A stretch of DNA of 64,000 nucleotides from Volvariella volvacea V23 (GCA_000349905.1 KB722749.1:137105-201104), one strand, 5' to 3'. Counted from the first letter of the stretch, positions 21,459-33,559 are shown. The notes: generated by a model not told the origin, from the letters alone. Translations and numbers: made by a program.

Positions 21459-21592
21459 AGATACTCCTGGCGTGGGTGAGCGAAGCTTATCCCATCCTCG
21501 CCGGCGTCCCCTCACCACCTTCTCAGCCCCGTCGTCGTTCTTGTCGTCCGCCAAGCGCTACCCCTCCGCCCCTCTTGTCTCGGTGGCTCGCA

Positions 21593-22584
21593 ATGGTATT
21601 CGCCTTTCTGAACATTCTCTGCTGCGGCTGTTTTTCGAGGGAAGAGGATGAAAGCCCTGCTCAACACGAGGTGTTGTATGATGAAACCACGAGGCTTATG
21701 CCCCACGAACTTGAGCCAATCCCGTACGTACTCCATAATTCTATTGCTTTATATGTCCTTGGCTTTTAATTCGCTTTTGTTCCGCCTTCCGCCCCTGCCT
21801 CGCGTTTTTGTTTGATGGGTTCTCTAGTGATGATGACGAGCCTCAAGACGAGGAAACGCTGAGAAGACAACAGATGCTCGGTGAAATCGTTCGTGAAACA
21901 GAGGGGTGAGTGCTAGATTCCTATGTTATACCTAACTCGTATCTAAAGCGCCGGCCAGAAAAATGGTCAACATGGGCATTCGCTTCCCGTTCAACCTCTT
22001 CCCCAAGAACCAGCAAAAGACCCTCTCTCGTTCGAGTTCAATGTACTTTGACCACCTCCGCACCAAGGGCTACGACTTTTACGACGGCATCCATCGAGAT
22101 GTCTATCAAGACCCATACCTTGGTCCTCGTCTTCACTCTGACGGGTTCTACTACGATAGCACAGGCTATCGCGATCCCCGTGATTACGACCCCAACGTCG
22201 TCACCTACGGCCCAGACGGGTACCGCGAAGAACCCACTTACACCAACAACACAATGTACGGCGGACGACCCCCATCACCCACATTTGGCGAATTCGAGAA
22301 CTACACGTATAGGCGGTACAAGCCTAATCCCGATTCGGACGCGGGGGCGCTGTGGAAGTTGAGGGTTGTCGAGGATAATGAAGTTACGCAGGAGTCAGAG
22401 TTGAGAGAAGCTTCGACGGATGAACATCATTTCGCGAGGAAGACGCCTGACCAGGATAAGAAGCCTGATCCGGTTGGTGAAGCGGTATGTGGAACGGCTC
22501 GTAACTGACTCGCTTGGATCTGACGCTTTGTAGATCAATCGATTGAAGAACTTTGATCCTGAAGTGGCCATTTTCAAGTGGTGA
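21593..22584 (+). CDS. Small acidic protein with Cys-rich N-terminus, possibly LAMTOR1-like
   Basis: Exons 21593-21723, 21828-21905, 21959-22484, 22534-22584; 261 residues, all borders GT-AG. The N-terminus M-V-F-A-F-L-N-I-L-C-C-G-C-F carries clustered cysteines that could be palmitoylated. D-E-T-T-R-L-M-P follows, then L-G-E-I-V-R-E-T-E-G-K-M-V-N-M-G. The Cys tip plus acidic T-x-L-x-P stretch recalls the lipid-anchored LAMTOR1/Ego1 scaffold that holds TORC1 regulators on the vacuole, but this is a weak resemblance. The middle is Tyr/Asp-rich (F-Y-D-G-I-H-R-D-V-Y, G-F-Y-Y-D-S-T-G-Y-R) and unrecognised. The end is short and charged (I-N-R-L-K-N-F-D-P-E-V-A-I-F-K-W). The gene call is firmer than its function. 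Confidence 0.7.
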
Positions 22585-23293
22585 AGATGGTCGTGGTTAT
22601 ACCCCATGCGATACACGGTTTTCTCGCCGCCCGTACAACTGCACCAAAATGTCCATATCTCCTATGCTTGCCCTTGCCCTTCTTGGACATACTCTTCGCG
22701 CTCGTTGTAACACACACTCCTTTCGTCTCCGCTCATAGTCGCTAGCACCGCCTTTTATCGTTATTCGTGTACACCTACTTCCATCTCTTTCGCAACCTTG
22801 GTAATGATTGGGTATATAGTTACGTTGAGTGTAATGCTGTACTATGCTCTCCGATATTTAGACGTCCTTAGCTCCGTTTCTATTCCTCCTTCGATCCTCG
22901 ATCAAGCACACTAGTTCTCCCCAGGCTTAGCTCCGATTACTTCCCAACCGTGCCCTGAAGCACCGTCTGCAGAATGATGAATGTGCCGCACTATACGACA
23001 ATCATCCTGGCTGCAATGACGACCAAAGTGGAGCGCTCGGAGATGCTATTTCGAGCGGCGGGTGGCGGCTGTGACTCACGCTTTAAATTCAAACCTCCAA
23101 ACCTCCGTCGACCGTCCCTGCAGGCTTCTGTTCCTGGTCGCTACCACCCCAGAACGTATTTAAATTGAAGCCACTGCCCCCGCCATCTCGCGCGAATGTA
23201 CGGAGCCGACGGTGGGCTTGGACACGTCTTAAGCTGCTACTGTGACTACTCTTGCTGCTGCTCTTTGCCTCAAACTCGGAGACGTGGATAGAG
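22585..23293. other. Intergenic
   Basis: About 0.7 kb between two plus-strand genes: the 3' end of the upstream gene and the promoter of the next. No TATA box or further gene was recognised. Confidence 0.5.
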
Positions 23294-25462
23294 ATGAGCA
23301 AGAGAACTCGCGATCAGGTTGATGTTGCTAATGTAGACGCGGATGGCCGGGGTCGAGATACCCCGAACGCGTCGGAGCAAGCTGCTGCTCGGATGGACAT
23401 TGATACCGTGTCAAAGGGCGTTCAAGAGGTACAACTTGAAGAACGCGATGCCAAAAGGCATAAGCCGTCTGGAGATGTAGATTTGCCGGTGGAAGGTGAG
23501 TACGAGCGCGCTGTCGTTGTAATCTCCTTCCTGACTTTGATGTCTCCTATAACGTTCAGGCGGCGCAGAGGCTCTGGTTCAACTTGACTCAGCCTCCAAC
23601 GCCACTACCAACTCTACAAATGCCGGCTCCAACGCGCATACAAGCACAGATACTGAGCCAAAGGTTCAACCCTGCAACGAGCCATCCACTGCTGTCGCCA
23701 ACGACGACGTGGACAAAGCTCAAGATCTCGAGGCTCTGCTAGACTTCTCAGACCCATCTCTCTCAAACTTGGACGACATTTCCAAGCGGTTCGACAGTAT
23801 CGCCGAGTTGATCATGCGCGAATACGTCTTGACCGTCGAGGTTTACGCTGGAGATGGGACTGAAGAGGACGCCCCACAGCGCAGTGCAACTCCAGCTGGT
23901 GCAGCTAGTCCCACCAAGCCCAAGTCTAATTCCAAGTCAGCGCCTCCCGCCTCGCCTACAAAAGGAAAGGCCAAGGCCAAATCCTCCAACGGGTCTAGTT
24001 TGCATAATGGTAGTATCACGATCAAGAACGCGGTCGATGGGAGGACGAGTCGGATAACGGAGTTCCAGATTATGGAAATGGAGTATTATTTGTTGAAGGG
24101 AGAGTGTCATGAAGATCCGTTCACGCATGGGAGTGAGGAGCAAAAGTTCTCTGCTAGATGGTATGTGTGTTGATATTGTGGTCTCAGCCCATTTTCTACG
24201 CGTTAGACGCGTAGTATCGCTTTATATGCCTCTATTCCTCTTTCTTCTCCCTCTCTCTTCCCTCTCACTCACTCTGTCGCCTTTGTTGATGCAGGTACTT
24301 CCACCGCGCCCCAAAATTCTCTGCAGACTCTCATCGAAGTCTGACAAGCACCACCATGTACCGAACCGGCTCGCGCAAAGGCCTAGATCTCACCATCGGC
24401 CGTCCAATACTCGCCACCAAGACGCCTAGCACATCCACCGATCCGGAGAACGCGCCATCCGAATCCTCGGCCCAATCCGCGACTAGCGCGTCGGCATCAG
24501 GAGCAAACGCGTCAACCGACCCAAACCTTCTCAAGGGCGGAATCCTCCTGCGCGCTATTCGGAACATCCGAACCAATAAAACCGTCCTGGGCCCTTCGCT
24601 GTTGGTTGACGAAATTCTGGGGTTGGCGGGTGTGACAGAGGTCCACGAGTTGGTGGACGATCAATGGAAGGGTGATATCTCTGCTTTCCTGCCCGCCACC
24701 GACGGCTCAAGCGCCGAGACGGGCAATGTTACCACCACCAGCCCCTCGCGCCTGACGAGGATGTATTTCAAGCGCACGTCTGGGATCCCGTCTGTAGCGT
24801 CTGTTGCGACGGCAACCTCCAGCGTCAAGTCGATGTTCTTTATGCCCACAAAGGAACGCCAAAAGGCGCTTGAGGCAGCTCAGGCTGCCGCCCCTTCGTC
24901 GTCATCGCCAACTCCACCGGCAAAAACGAAAGACCAGCCTGTCATCCACCGGTCGCCACGCATTGGTCTCGAGCTCTCGCATCCAGGCACAAAACCCTCA
25001 CCTACTCATCCAAGGGTGGTCTACGTTCAAAGACCATACAGGTACTTTATCCACCCGGACCTGCTGACCGCGAATGGGCGCGCGCATACATTCTTGGGCG
25101 TGCTCGACTGGTGCGTGAGGGATATGTTCAAGGAAGAGATCAAAGGGATGGAGGCAACCACAACCACCACCCCCGACGGCTCAAAAACCAAAACCGTCTC
25201 CCTTTACACCATCCTCTCGACCGCCCTCTCCGGCAAATCCGCCTCCTCGAGCAAAATCCACAAGCTCAAGAAGGAAGTGAGCCGCTTGACGGGGATCAAG
25301 GAGCCCACGGCGGACAAGTATTATTCGAGTTTTATATCGGGTTTGAACGATCCCAAGGTCGGCCTGGTCGGGTTTGTGGGCGCGCATGGGAAGGGCGTGT
25401 CGTCTTCGCCTGGGAATTATTTGAAGATGATGGGGGTGGTGGAGAGGGTTTTGAGTGGGTAG
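23294..25462 (+). CDS. Conserved fungal protein resembling alkyladenine-DNA glycosylase (AAG/MPG fold)
   Basis: Exons 23294-23495, 23560-24160, 24295-25462; 656 residues. The N-terminal third is low-complexity and acidic, with K-R-H-K, probably a nuclear localisation patch. The core begins at R-F-D-S-I-A-E-L-I-M-R-E-Y and contains E-F-Q-I-M-E-M-E-Y-Y-L, H-E-D-P-F-T-H-G, Y-F-H-R-A-P-K-F, S-R-K-G-L-D-L-T-I-G, G-G-I-L-L-R-A-I-R and G-P-S-L-L-V-D-E-I-L. The order acidic strand, H-x-x-G, Y-x-x-G-x-x, L-L-R-A, G-P-S-x-L mirrors eukaryotic AAG (E-T-E-A-Y, A-H-S-R-G, V-L-L-R-A, G-P-S-K-L), a base-excision enzyme for alkylated purines. The insertions rich in Ser/Thr/Pro are unusual, and the catalytic Glu is not assured. 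Function is inferred. The 134-nt second intron is longer than neighbouring ones. Confidence 0.75.
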
Positions 25463-26111
25463 TGGTTGGAGTGGTTTATTTCTTCTTGGGCTTATGGTCT
25501 ATGGCCTTTGGGGGTCGCTTCTTCTCCCATTTGTGCCCGTGCGCTATATTGGTTGTATTATACCTGAGTTGTGTGTTATCGTGAGTAGAGATATATTGCT
25601 CGTCTAGCTTGGTATTGTTATCTTAGAGCTTGGTCACCGTTAATAGATGTTGGTCTTGTCGAGCCTAATTATCCTTTGTTTCAAGGTCAACGCGGCGTGT
25701 AGGGATATAACCAAGCAAAATGGGCTACTGTATTCGAATTGACAAGAGCTGGAGCGAGTCTGTGAGTGGAGTACGGTACTCTGTAATGCCAGAACCTTGG
25801 TCCTCGGGGCATTTCTAAATACTGTATGTGTGTATCGAAAACGAGATGCGTAAGTAAGTCGTCAGTCGTTCATCATCGGAATCTAAGGTATTGTACACAA
25901 TCATGCTCTATGTGGCGTACCGTCCGGAGCTAGATCAAGAGAAGAGGAGCTGTATCGATAGCAATAGCGAAAGCGATGGAGCCCGATCGAAGAAACCCAA
26001 AACAAAGCTCGAGAATGCAAGACAAGAGGAGGGAGAAGAACGTCACGAGTCATTCAAAAACTATATTCAGTATACGGCAGAAAAGGGAACCTGATTTCAA
26101 GTGAGCGTCTG
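25463..26111. other. Intergenic; source side of a segmental duplication
   Basis: About 0.65 kb between convergent genes. From about 25805 onward it resembles 32825-33086 (shared blocks such as GGCATTT.TAAATA and GTACAAT), continuing into the transporter 3' exon. No gene. Confidence 0.55.
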
Positions 26112-27045
26112 TTACCAATGTGTTCGCTCTCCTTGAGGGAGGTGGAAGATGGCGTGTTCATCGGGTTTAAGTAGCTCGCTCAGGGCGAGGTAGAACGCGA
26201 TCATTCCGACGACAATGCCAAATGCGCCGCCGACCTTGTCAAACACTGATCTACCGGTGAACTCGCCGATAGCGAGCATCATGAGGGACATGACGAGAGA
26301 GGTTAGGAGGATTGAAAGCGCAAGGTGACGTTTTATTACGGTAAACCTGGTGGAGGAATGTCAGCAAGTGGTACATGATACTCGGTAGAAGAGGTACACA
26401 CCAGAAAATAATAGTAATTATCATCCACACAATGAGGAATAGACCCATTGCATTATTGAATTCTTGAGGATCAGTATAAGCAGCCAAGATCCCAGTTCCC
26501 GGAATAAATATCAAGGAATATGACATCCAGAATGCGCCATATAAGCAGAACGCTATTGGAAGTTCGTAATTTATAATTAGCTCATCTCCGCATGCAGGTG
26601 CGATCTATCGCGGGAGACAACTTACCCGTTGCGCTGAAGAGATCGCCGTATGGGTACTCCAGCAACCCGGCTACGAATTGGAGTAATCCACCGCAAAAGA
26701 CGCCCATGCCCAATATGAGATTTGGTGTATGGACGCCGCTGGCGTTGACGTTGTACATTGACAACAGCCAGGTTGCTGCGGCGAAGGACAGCAGTCCACT
26801 ATTTGAAGGACAATGTCAGAAAATGCATGTATGATGAAGGGAAGGATCACATACGCAGGTCCAGGATTGGCCATCTGGCGTTGAGGTTGTTGAGGAAGAC
26901 TTGGGGGTGGGGAAGGAGAATGGTAGACGGGATAAGCGTGTTCTTTGCCTTTGGGCGTCATAACTGGACTGGGGTTACTGTCGACGTGTGTGTGATGGCT
27001 CTCGACGTCGGATTTCTCGATGCTAATGTGGTGGGTGGTGTCCAT
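26112..27045 (-). CDS. Gpr1/Fun34/YaaH (AceTr) family membrane transporter
   Basis: Predicted acetate/ammonium-family transporter of the plasma membrane. Exons in reading order are 27045-26855, 26798-26626, 26552-26402, 26346-26112; 249 residues. A cytosolic N-terminus of about 58 residues (His/Pro/Ser-rich) precedes the family motif N-P-G-P-A-G-L-L (residue 60 on) and six hydrophobic spans. Recognisable family pieces are G-M-G-V-F-C-G-G-L-L-Q-F-V-A-G, G-D-L-F-S-A-T-A-F-C-L-Y-G-A-F-W-M-S and the last span with A-F-Y-L-A-L-S-E-L. The length is typical. Yeast and Yarrowia relatives act in acetate uptake; the substrate here is not shown. A TATA box lies about 150 bp upstream. A copy of its last exon sits 7 kb away at 33087. 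Confidence 0.88.
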
Positions 27046-28430
27046 TTCGGCTACTGGGCGGGGTGTGGTGGGGAACGTGGGGGAGTAGGCGAGATGAAGC
27101 GGGGTACTGAGGAGATGAGGTGTTGATTAGAGTGTGGAGGCGTTCAACGAACTGTGTATTTGCTGGAGAAGTTTGTTGGCACCGTTGCTACGGTTTATAT
27201 ATCACTCCTTCGCGCCGAAGGTGACACGGAATTTTCGAGTTGGTCTTACCACCCACGATAGGAGCGAGTCCAGGCCGGAGAGTGGCGATGAGCATGATTG
27301 GCTTGGTAGAGCTGCTCTGGATTCACATGAAAACGTGCTTCGACGCTGCCAGAACTTGGAATGGTTCCGGGAAGGGAAGGGAACGGTGGCTATTAGTTAG
27401 GAATCACATAAAATGACAGGGCAATGATTATCGTACACACCCCGACTCGCTTACCAACAGTTCCGGGCCACGTTTTGGGCCGCGCACAATGCGGCAATGA
27501 GCTGTTTACAAAGTTCCCACTCCCTGGAATGTTGGTGTGAAGTTGGGAAGCGTGTGTCAAATGAATTCAGGGTGGCAAACGGGGATGAGGAGACACAGGT
27601 TGCGAGCTGTCTTTCTGGGGCCAAGATGGTAAGGGTTAAAAATAGAGAAATACCTCAAGGCCGCATCGCTGACGAGATTTTTCCGGATGCTCTGAGCGAG
27701 AGTCTACCCATGTGTGGACCAGTCCCTTTGGAGTCTGCGCTACACCGCCCAACACGGTTCCACAGCGATAATGGTATCTTGAGTCTCGATTGCTAGGATA
27801 GGATTCTTCGCAGCCATGCTTGCGCACCCAGCGCTGGCGTTATCAGTGCGTCGTGGTGTAATAAGGGCAACATTCCGACTCGGCAAAGTTAGCGCCCTGT
27901 CTGTGCTTATGTACACAGGGCAAAGAGTGCTGCAATGGTGGTTAGGCGATGTGACCCAGATGGGTCCAGATGGCCCTTATCTGGACCAAGGTCCTATCAG
28001 AGCACTTGTCCATCACTGCGATGGACATGAAGGACCCAATTTACAGCGCTGGCAAGGGCAGCCGCCTCATTGTCCGCTTGCTGTGGAGATCATTTCCGCC
28101 GTGTCTACTCGGTTTATCGGCTTGACCAGGACGAACTTGAACTGTCGAGTATGGGGCTGGAAATCTCGAGGCACTACGAGCTCCCTTATCATGACGCCCA
28201 TTGCGGATTTTAATGACCCCAAAGTGCGAGCTCGGAAATTGCAAGAAAGTGAATCAACAAATGCACATACAAATTTCTCAACCCGCCGCGATGGGCGGTG
28301 TTGGGCTCCTCGTCGTCTCGGCTCTTTCCCACACTAAATGCTACCCCGAACACACTGCAGGCCGTGCCATCAACCCTAAAATCATCCATCTCCCTCAGAA
28401 TAACCGAGCTCTAAGCCGACTACGATAAGC
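27046..28430. other. Intergenic
   Basis: About 1.4 kb: the transporter promoter, then sequence without a supported gene. The open frames at 27497-28337 lack coding-like composition and splice structure. Confidence 0.5.
27194..27202 (-). promoter_or_regulatory. TATA box of the AceTr-family gene
   Basis: Minus-strand ATATATAAA about 150 bp upstream of ATG 27045. Confidence 0.5.
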
Positions 28431-28963
28431 TGCGTTTGCAACTACAGGAGAGGAAAAAAGGATAGAGGAAGCTCAGTGGAATCTGAAAAGCGAGAAAAAT
28501 GAGAGCAACCCCATATAGCGACTCCCTCCCGAGCTGCTATCAAAGGTCTTTCGTTGGGCTTGAGTTCTAGAGGACAACGTCATGGTTGATGGCGTTGGCG
28601 CTATCAGGATGATGTGGTGGATTACCGTGCGTATGCAGACATGAATCCAGAACTAAAGACCCGTCGCGTTTTGAGTTCATATGTGCTCTACTGGGAGCAT
28701 GTCGTGCGAGGCACTTATTCCGTATGGCAAGCCCAAAGGTCCCTCGACACCAACCCAAGATCGGTTGCGACTTTGAGTGCAAATACGTGAAGCAATATCC
28801 ACAAACGTCTAAGTTTCCCGCAGTCGCCATTCGATCTCACCTCACCATGTTCGACTTGTGGGATGCGGTCTTCCCTATTTTGCTTCCACCGTTCACCCGA
28901 TGGAAGCGATTATGGATCTCTCCGACAGATTGGTATCTGCATAGGGTGTACTATAGCCGATGA
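28431..28963 (+). pseudogene. F-box gene remnant, coiled-coil subfamily
   Basis: Decayed relative of the gene at 13184. A charged stretch (E-R-K-K) leads to R-L-P-P-E-L-L-S-K-V-F-R-W-A, a stop codon, then V-L-E-D-N, which matches the F-box core of the relatives. After frame changes, F-D-L-W-D-A-V-F-P-I-L-L-P-P-F-T-R-W-K-R-L-W-I-S aligns with the F-W-N-D-I-W-S-L-L-L-P-T-V-S-R-W region of the intact member. The 3' half is missing; the next gene's 3' end follows within 20 bp. Borders are approximate. Confidence 0.65.
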
Positions 28964-28981
28964 ACTACATGCTCTGCACTT

Positions 28982-31842
28982 CTAGACATAATCAATTTCG
29001 GGTGTCTCGCTGCGAACTCGCATGCTGGGGCCAGTATCTTGCCTTGGTTTCTTCGTCTGTCGCTTCCCTTCGCTCCCGTTCTCGTTCGCCTTTCTCTTCT
29101 TTACCGAGGGCTTCCAGTTTGGGGGCATTTCCAATAGTTCAAGTTGAAAAGCTTCGTCATATCCAACGCACTTCATATAGAAAACGCCTACGACCTGTTC
29201 ATAATGTTAAGGATAAATCACGGTGACAAGGTAATACAACTTTACTTCACGTCCGAGCGCAAAATCCTCATTAATTTGCTCAATGTCGACCTTGATGGAT
29301 CGTTCCACAACATTCTGACTTCTTCATCTGTTGGTTCACGATTCAAAACCCGCCGAAGGAAGACCCGAACTCTTGTATCCTGACCCCATAACTTCGAGGC
29401 AATGGCCCTTGCCCAATGGTTTTTAAACTGCAACATGGGACACAGGATTAAGCATAATCGGTCTATGAAGGAATTTTGTGCTCACCGCCAAAGGTTGGCT
29501 ACTCCATTCCTCCTTCGTCAACGGAGCTGCAGGAAAGAAGCCATACTGACCCATGTATTGCCACTTGCCAGTATCTAGCCTCATCAACACCCTATGGGTG
29601 CTCTGGCCATCACCTCCGCCAAAAAACAGCCCAGGGTCCCCTGGATGCTTTGGTGCGTGTGGGTTAAATTCGTAGGTAAGGTAGGCAAAGTCATCCAAAC
29701 CATGGGTGAAATTTTTCTTATTAATGCTAGGAAACGTATCTTGCGAGCTTCCTCCAAACTTCTGGGACAACCATACCCGGTGCACAGTACAAGCTTGAAT
29801 ATCGGGTGCCAATGATATCGGAAATCTGTGGAGCCCTATTGCGTGAAGGCGTGCCAAGATGCTTTCATCCGACATCAATGATTCCTTCTTGATTTTGATG
29901 TCGGGCTAGTGAATCCAGATAAATCAGATGAAGCAGGAGCATTGTATCTAAATATACACGTACATTCTTTAGATCCTCGAATCTCTGTAAGTCCATTTTA
30001 GTTATTCTTATTTCTGTATCTTCGAGTTTGATGGTGATAGGACTCGGGTCTTCTTGCTTTATAGTGTAAAGGGTAGAGAGATCCAGTGAAGGCATGACCG
30101 AAGTGCGTTTTTTCCAACCAAGGGACACAAGCGTAGGTACCTCCACGGCATCCAGAATCAAGCGGTCCCGCTTGCGTCGAGATGGTGAAGGGCGCACCTC
30201 CTGGGTGGGAATGCGATCCGTATCCATCTGAACTAGACGGTCTGGTGACATTGCTGGCTGCTGTTCGATTTCCATTGTCAATGCATTTGAGTTGTCCTCA
30301 ACCTCAATCCCCGTCATATTTCCGATTATGCTTGTATCAGGAACTTCTGGCTGGAGGAAAATATCAGTGAGGGACTTATGCGGATATTAATTTCTCAAAT
30401 ACATTCGAGGGCTCAACCTTCAATTTTGGGGGTTTGACATCTTCTTTCACGGATGCTACTACGTTGTGATCGATGGAACTCATTTCACCAATCGCAGAAG
30501 CCTCAGGTAACAAGTTTCCTCTCTGAATCGGTCGACATGAGAGACTCAGAGTTGGAGATAGAGAATCCGATCAACTTACTGAACTATCAATTATTGTATT
30601 AGGTTGTACGTGTGGCTTCTCGACCTTCGGCTGGTGAATATAAGAACGCGCTTCGCGATATGATGCTTAATACCTTGACTTCTTCCTCCTTTACAGGTAC
30701 CTCGGCAATTATATTACCCATGTGTGGTTGTTCAACATTCAACGAACTGTCGCACACAAGATTCGCTTCCTAAGGATGCCATAGAGAGCTTGGAATAGGA
30801 ATGTTTGGCATCGACTCACCATGTTGCTTTGCATCTGCGTCCCTTTCTCAACGGCAAGGTCACCACCACCTGTACTTCCCTCGGGGTCACCTGTCTCATC
30901 CAACATAATCGGATGCTACACATCGATATTCACAGTCAATTCTAGCATGTCAAATGGCCTATAGCTTACATTCACTCCGCTCTCAATGCCCACATCTATG
31001 CTCGCACCAACAATATCATTCGTATCGAAGTCCTCATCAATCACTAGAGTTGAGTTGGTTTCCTCGTTACACGGCTATGAGTAGGACAGTTACAAAGTCG
31101 TAAGTTCATTATGCTAAGGCTAAGAGGACACTATTTAACGATCTCACTCGTAATTTCTTCATCCTCGCGAGATCAGGTTTGGCTTTTAATGCTTCAGAGC
31201 TCTGTGGGGCTTCTAACTGAACCAGAAAGGTTGATGAGCAAAAGTAATCGCAATGGGAAGAACGGGTACAAGCACACCGTGTTGACGTCCTTTCCGGCAC
31301 CTGACGCAACTTCAGTCCGACCACCGTCACTCCCACTTTTCTGTCCGTCCTCGATTACAACTAGCGACTGAGAAACCAAGTTGAACTCTGGATGACGCTT
31401 CAATCGACTGTGCACTCACGTTCAATTCGGGTACAATGGGCCCTTCTTCACGGCCAACAGCTATGTCGTTCGGGTCAAATTCATCTTCTGCCTCTCGATT
31501 TGATTCTGTTCTGACATCTAACGTCTACAAGTCGACGGGATGAAGGGGTGAGCGCCTTTAGGGGCAGGCATATGGCTCAAGACGCACAGGAGCTTCCTCA
31601 GGCGCTTGCTTGACCTCACTGGGTTTGGTGTCTGTTTGTGGCTGGTTCAAAGAAGCATTGGCCTGAGAGCCCTTATATTAGCCCGCATTAAGCTTTAAAT
31701 GAGCATCAAAGCAGCGTACAAGCACTTCAACCTAATGTCTGCGTCAATGCTAAATCAGGTTCAACAATATACGATTACGAACCTTGACAGGATCCCACTT
31801 CACGCCATCTGGCTTTTCGTCCTTCACCTCTGCCTTTGCCAT
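28982..31842 (-). CDS. DUF6697-family protein with 14 phase-0 exons
   Basis: Function unknown; DUF6697 proteins are an Agaricomycete family. My model has 14 exons: 31842-31783, 31671-31588, 31524-31420, 31367-31278, 31216-31148, 31074-30970, 30915-30820, 30769-30674, 30630-30580, 30522-30418, 30350-29964, 29905-29486, 29427-29251, 29194-28982; 685 residues. Every intron is phase 0. Exons 1-10 encode short acidic, disordered segments of 17-35 residues, some resembling each other (D-E-F-D-P-N-D-I-A-V-G in exon 3, D-E-D-F-D-T-N-D-I-V-G in exon 6). The conserved part is in exons 11-14: S-I-L-A-R-L-H-A-I-G, H-A-P-K-H-P-G-D-P-G, W-Q-Y-M-G-Q-Y, L-T-K-E-E-W, L-R-R-V-L-N-R-E-P-T-D-E-E-V and M-K-C-V-G-Y-D-E-A-F. 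The tail is Lys/Arg-rich, so it may be nuclear. A second, broken copy is at 48180-50002. Confidence 0.75.
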
Positions 31843-33086
31843 AGAGTCTCAAGATTGCACGTTGTCAGTCTAATGGACGTTGCTCATGGTTGCTGGTTTA
31901 AATAGGTTGGCAACGGCGAACGTAATACGCAAAGTCGCCGGTGATCGGGGACCACTTTTGCTAATGGGCACATTCAGGGTGAGATGCTGCTTACAATCTG
32001 GAGAGCACTGTCGAGAAAGCCAAGGTTGTGAATTTGAGTCTGGAAGCGTCGCCGCCGGGACGTTCTCCACACAGAGGACCCACCATATGATTTCAGTAAA
32101 ATCTCTCCGAAATTGCGTTGACAGCCGTAGCCCCTGTCTCGCCATACACCCACTTAGTCTATGTAGGAGTCCGGACGAAAGATGTTCCTATCGCATTGTC
32201 AAACGTCAATAATATTTGTAGTGGCCCATGACGAAGACAGGCCTGCGCTATCTGGACTAGGTCTGGACTTATTAATAGGGGGAGAAGGGTACGATATCGA
32301 GTTAGATTCTGAGTCGGTGGTGGGAAGGTGTGCTTCTGGGGAGTTATTCAAGACTTAGAATAGATAGGTGGCCGCATATACGGAGCTCATGTCTTTGTGG
32401 TGTAGAATAGGCTTGGTTTCGATGCTATCGTAGCAACATTCCAAAGTGACGCTGTGGGCGCGCAATACACTGATCGGTATAGTAGAATAGTTGTTGAAGG
32501 ATTTTTGGTGACGTGTTGGTGCTGAGACTAGCGGTGAGTCGGATCAACTAATTGGACAGGCCGAGCGGGTATTTAGTTGGTATTGCCATGTAGTTCGATC
32601 GGCATCATTCCACTTGCTTGTACGATGTACTAGGCTAATGCCGACTGAGTATTGTAAACCTTACATGTACTACCCCAGTGCATAGGTTACGGGCAATATT
32701 CTCGAGCGCCAGCGATAGATGATCAAGTACAATCAAGTTGTCAATGTATCAACTATCAACAAAAGCATCGTCAGGCATTACGTCATGTACTAAGGGTATT
32801 CTACAATGGGTATGCCAAAAGGTCCGAGGCATTTTTAAATAGCGAGTCTGTATGGGTCGTCAAAGTCATCGAGATCTAGAGGTGGTATCGTGTACAATCT
32901 TATTCTACTGTGGATCGTCCATGCGGTACGGGGAAGGCGAAAATGCAATAGCAAATGCGTCGTTGAAAATGAGAGCCAATCACAAAACCCAAAAACGATA
33001 AGTGGGGGAGGAAAAAAAGGGAAGGGGAGGGGAAAATGTCATGTGCGAAGGAACGAGATGAAGAGGAGCTGGAATCGAGTGGCCAA
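31843..33086. other. Intergenic; contains the duplicated transporter 3' flank
   Basis: About 1.2 kb. The first part is the promoter side of the DUF6697 gene. From about 32825 to 33086 the sequence is a diverged copy of the 3' flank of the AceTr-family gene (25805-26111). No gene was recognised. Confidence 0.5.
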
Positions 33087-33239
33087 TTACCAGTGAGTCC
33101 GTTCACCTTGAGGAAGGTGGAAGATCGCATGTTCATCGGGTTTAAGTAGCTCGCTCAGGGCGAGATAGAATGCGATCATTCCAACGACCATTCCGAATGC
33201 ACCTCCAACCTTGTCAAATACTGCTCTACCAGTGAGCTT
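33087..33239 (-). pseudogene. Fragment of the AceTr-family gene (last exon copy)
   Basis: Reads L-T-G-R-A-V-F-D-K-V-G-G-A-F-G-M-V-V-G-M-I, then A-F-Y-L-A-L-S-E-L-L-K-P-D-E-H-A-I-F-H-L, ending G-E-R-T-H-W stop. It is almost identical in protein to the end of the gene at 26112-27045, but exons 1-3 and the start of exon 4 are absent. The homology ends abruptly at about 33240, so this is a truncated segmental copy. Confidence 0.85.
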
Positions 33240-33559
33240 ACTGGGCGAACCGTCGAGAAGATTTCTTCGGGGAGACTTGGCCATAGTCCACTCCATCGAC
33301 ACGCATCTCCTCTCTTGTCGGACTATCACCACGGCTGGTCGACACAGCACTCTAGGATGCCTGGGATGTTCGAGGTGGAGTAATGCGGTTCATTGCGTTT
33401 GATGAGGGCTGAAATTGCCACCATCCTTGCTGGTCACTGGAGGCGCGGAATGGCTGTCGGGAGGTGCGGCGGTCGCGATGCAAACAAAGGTAAACATAAA
33501 ATTTTGCCCGCGTCGGTGAGCGGCGTCGGGCGTCGAGCAATCTAAGTCTCATCACGCTC

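Larger units (their letters stand above)
19034..21592. other. Gene-poor 2.5-kb region
   Basis: No supported gene. Short open frames on both strands have no coding pattern or homology. A diverged direct repeat pair of about 110 bp lies at 20094-20211 and 21358-21458, so part of this block may descend from a mobile element; no transposase frame or terminal inverted repeat was found. The first few hundred bases upstream of 19033 should contain the phosphatase promoter. Confidence 0.5.
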
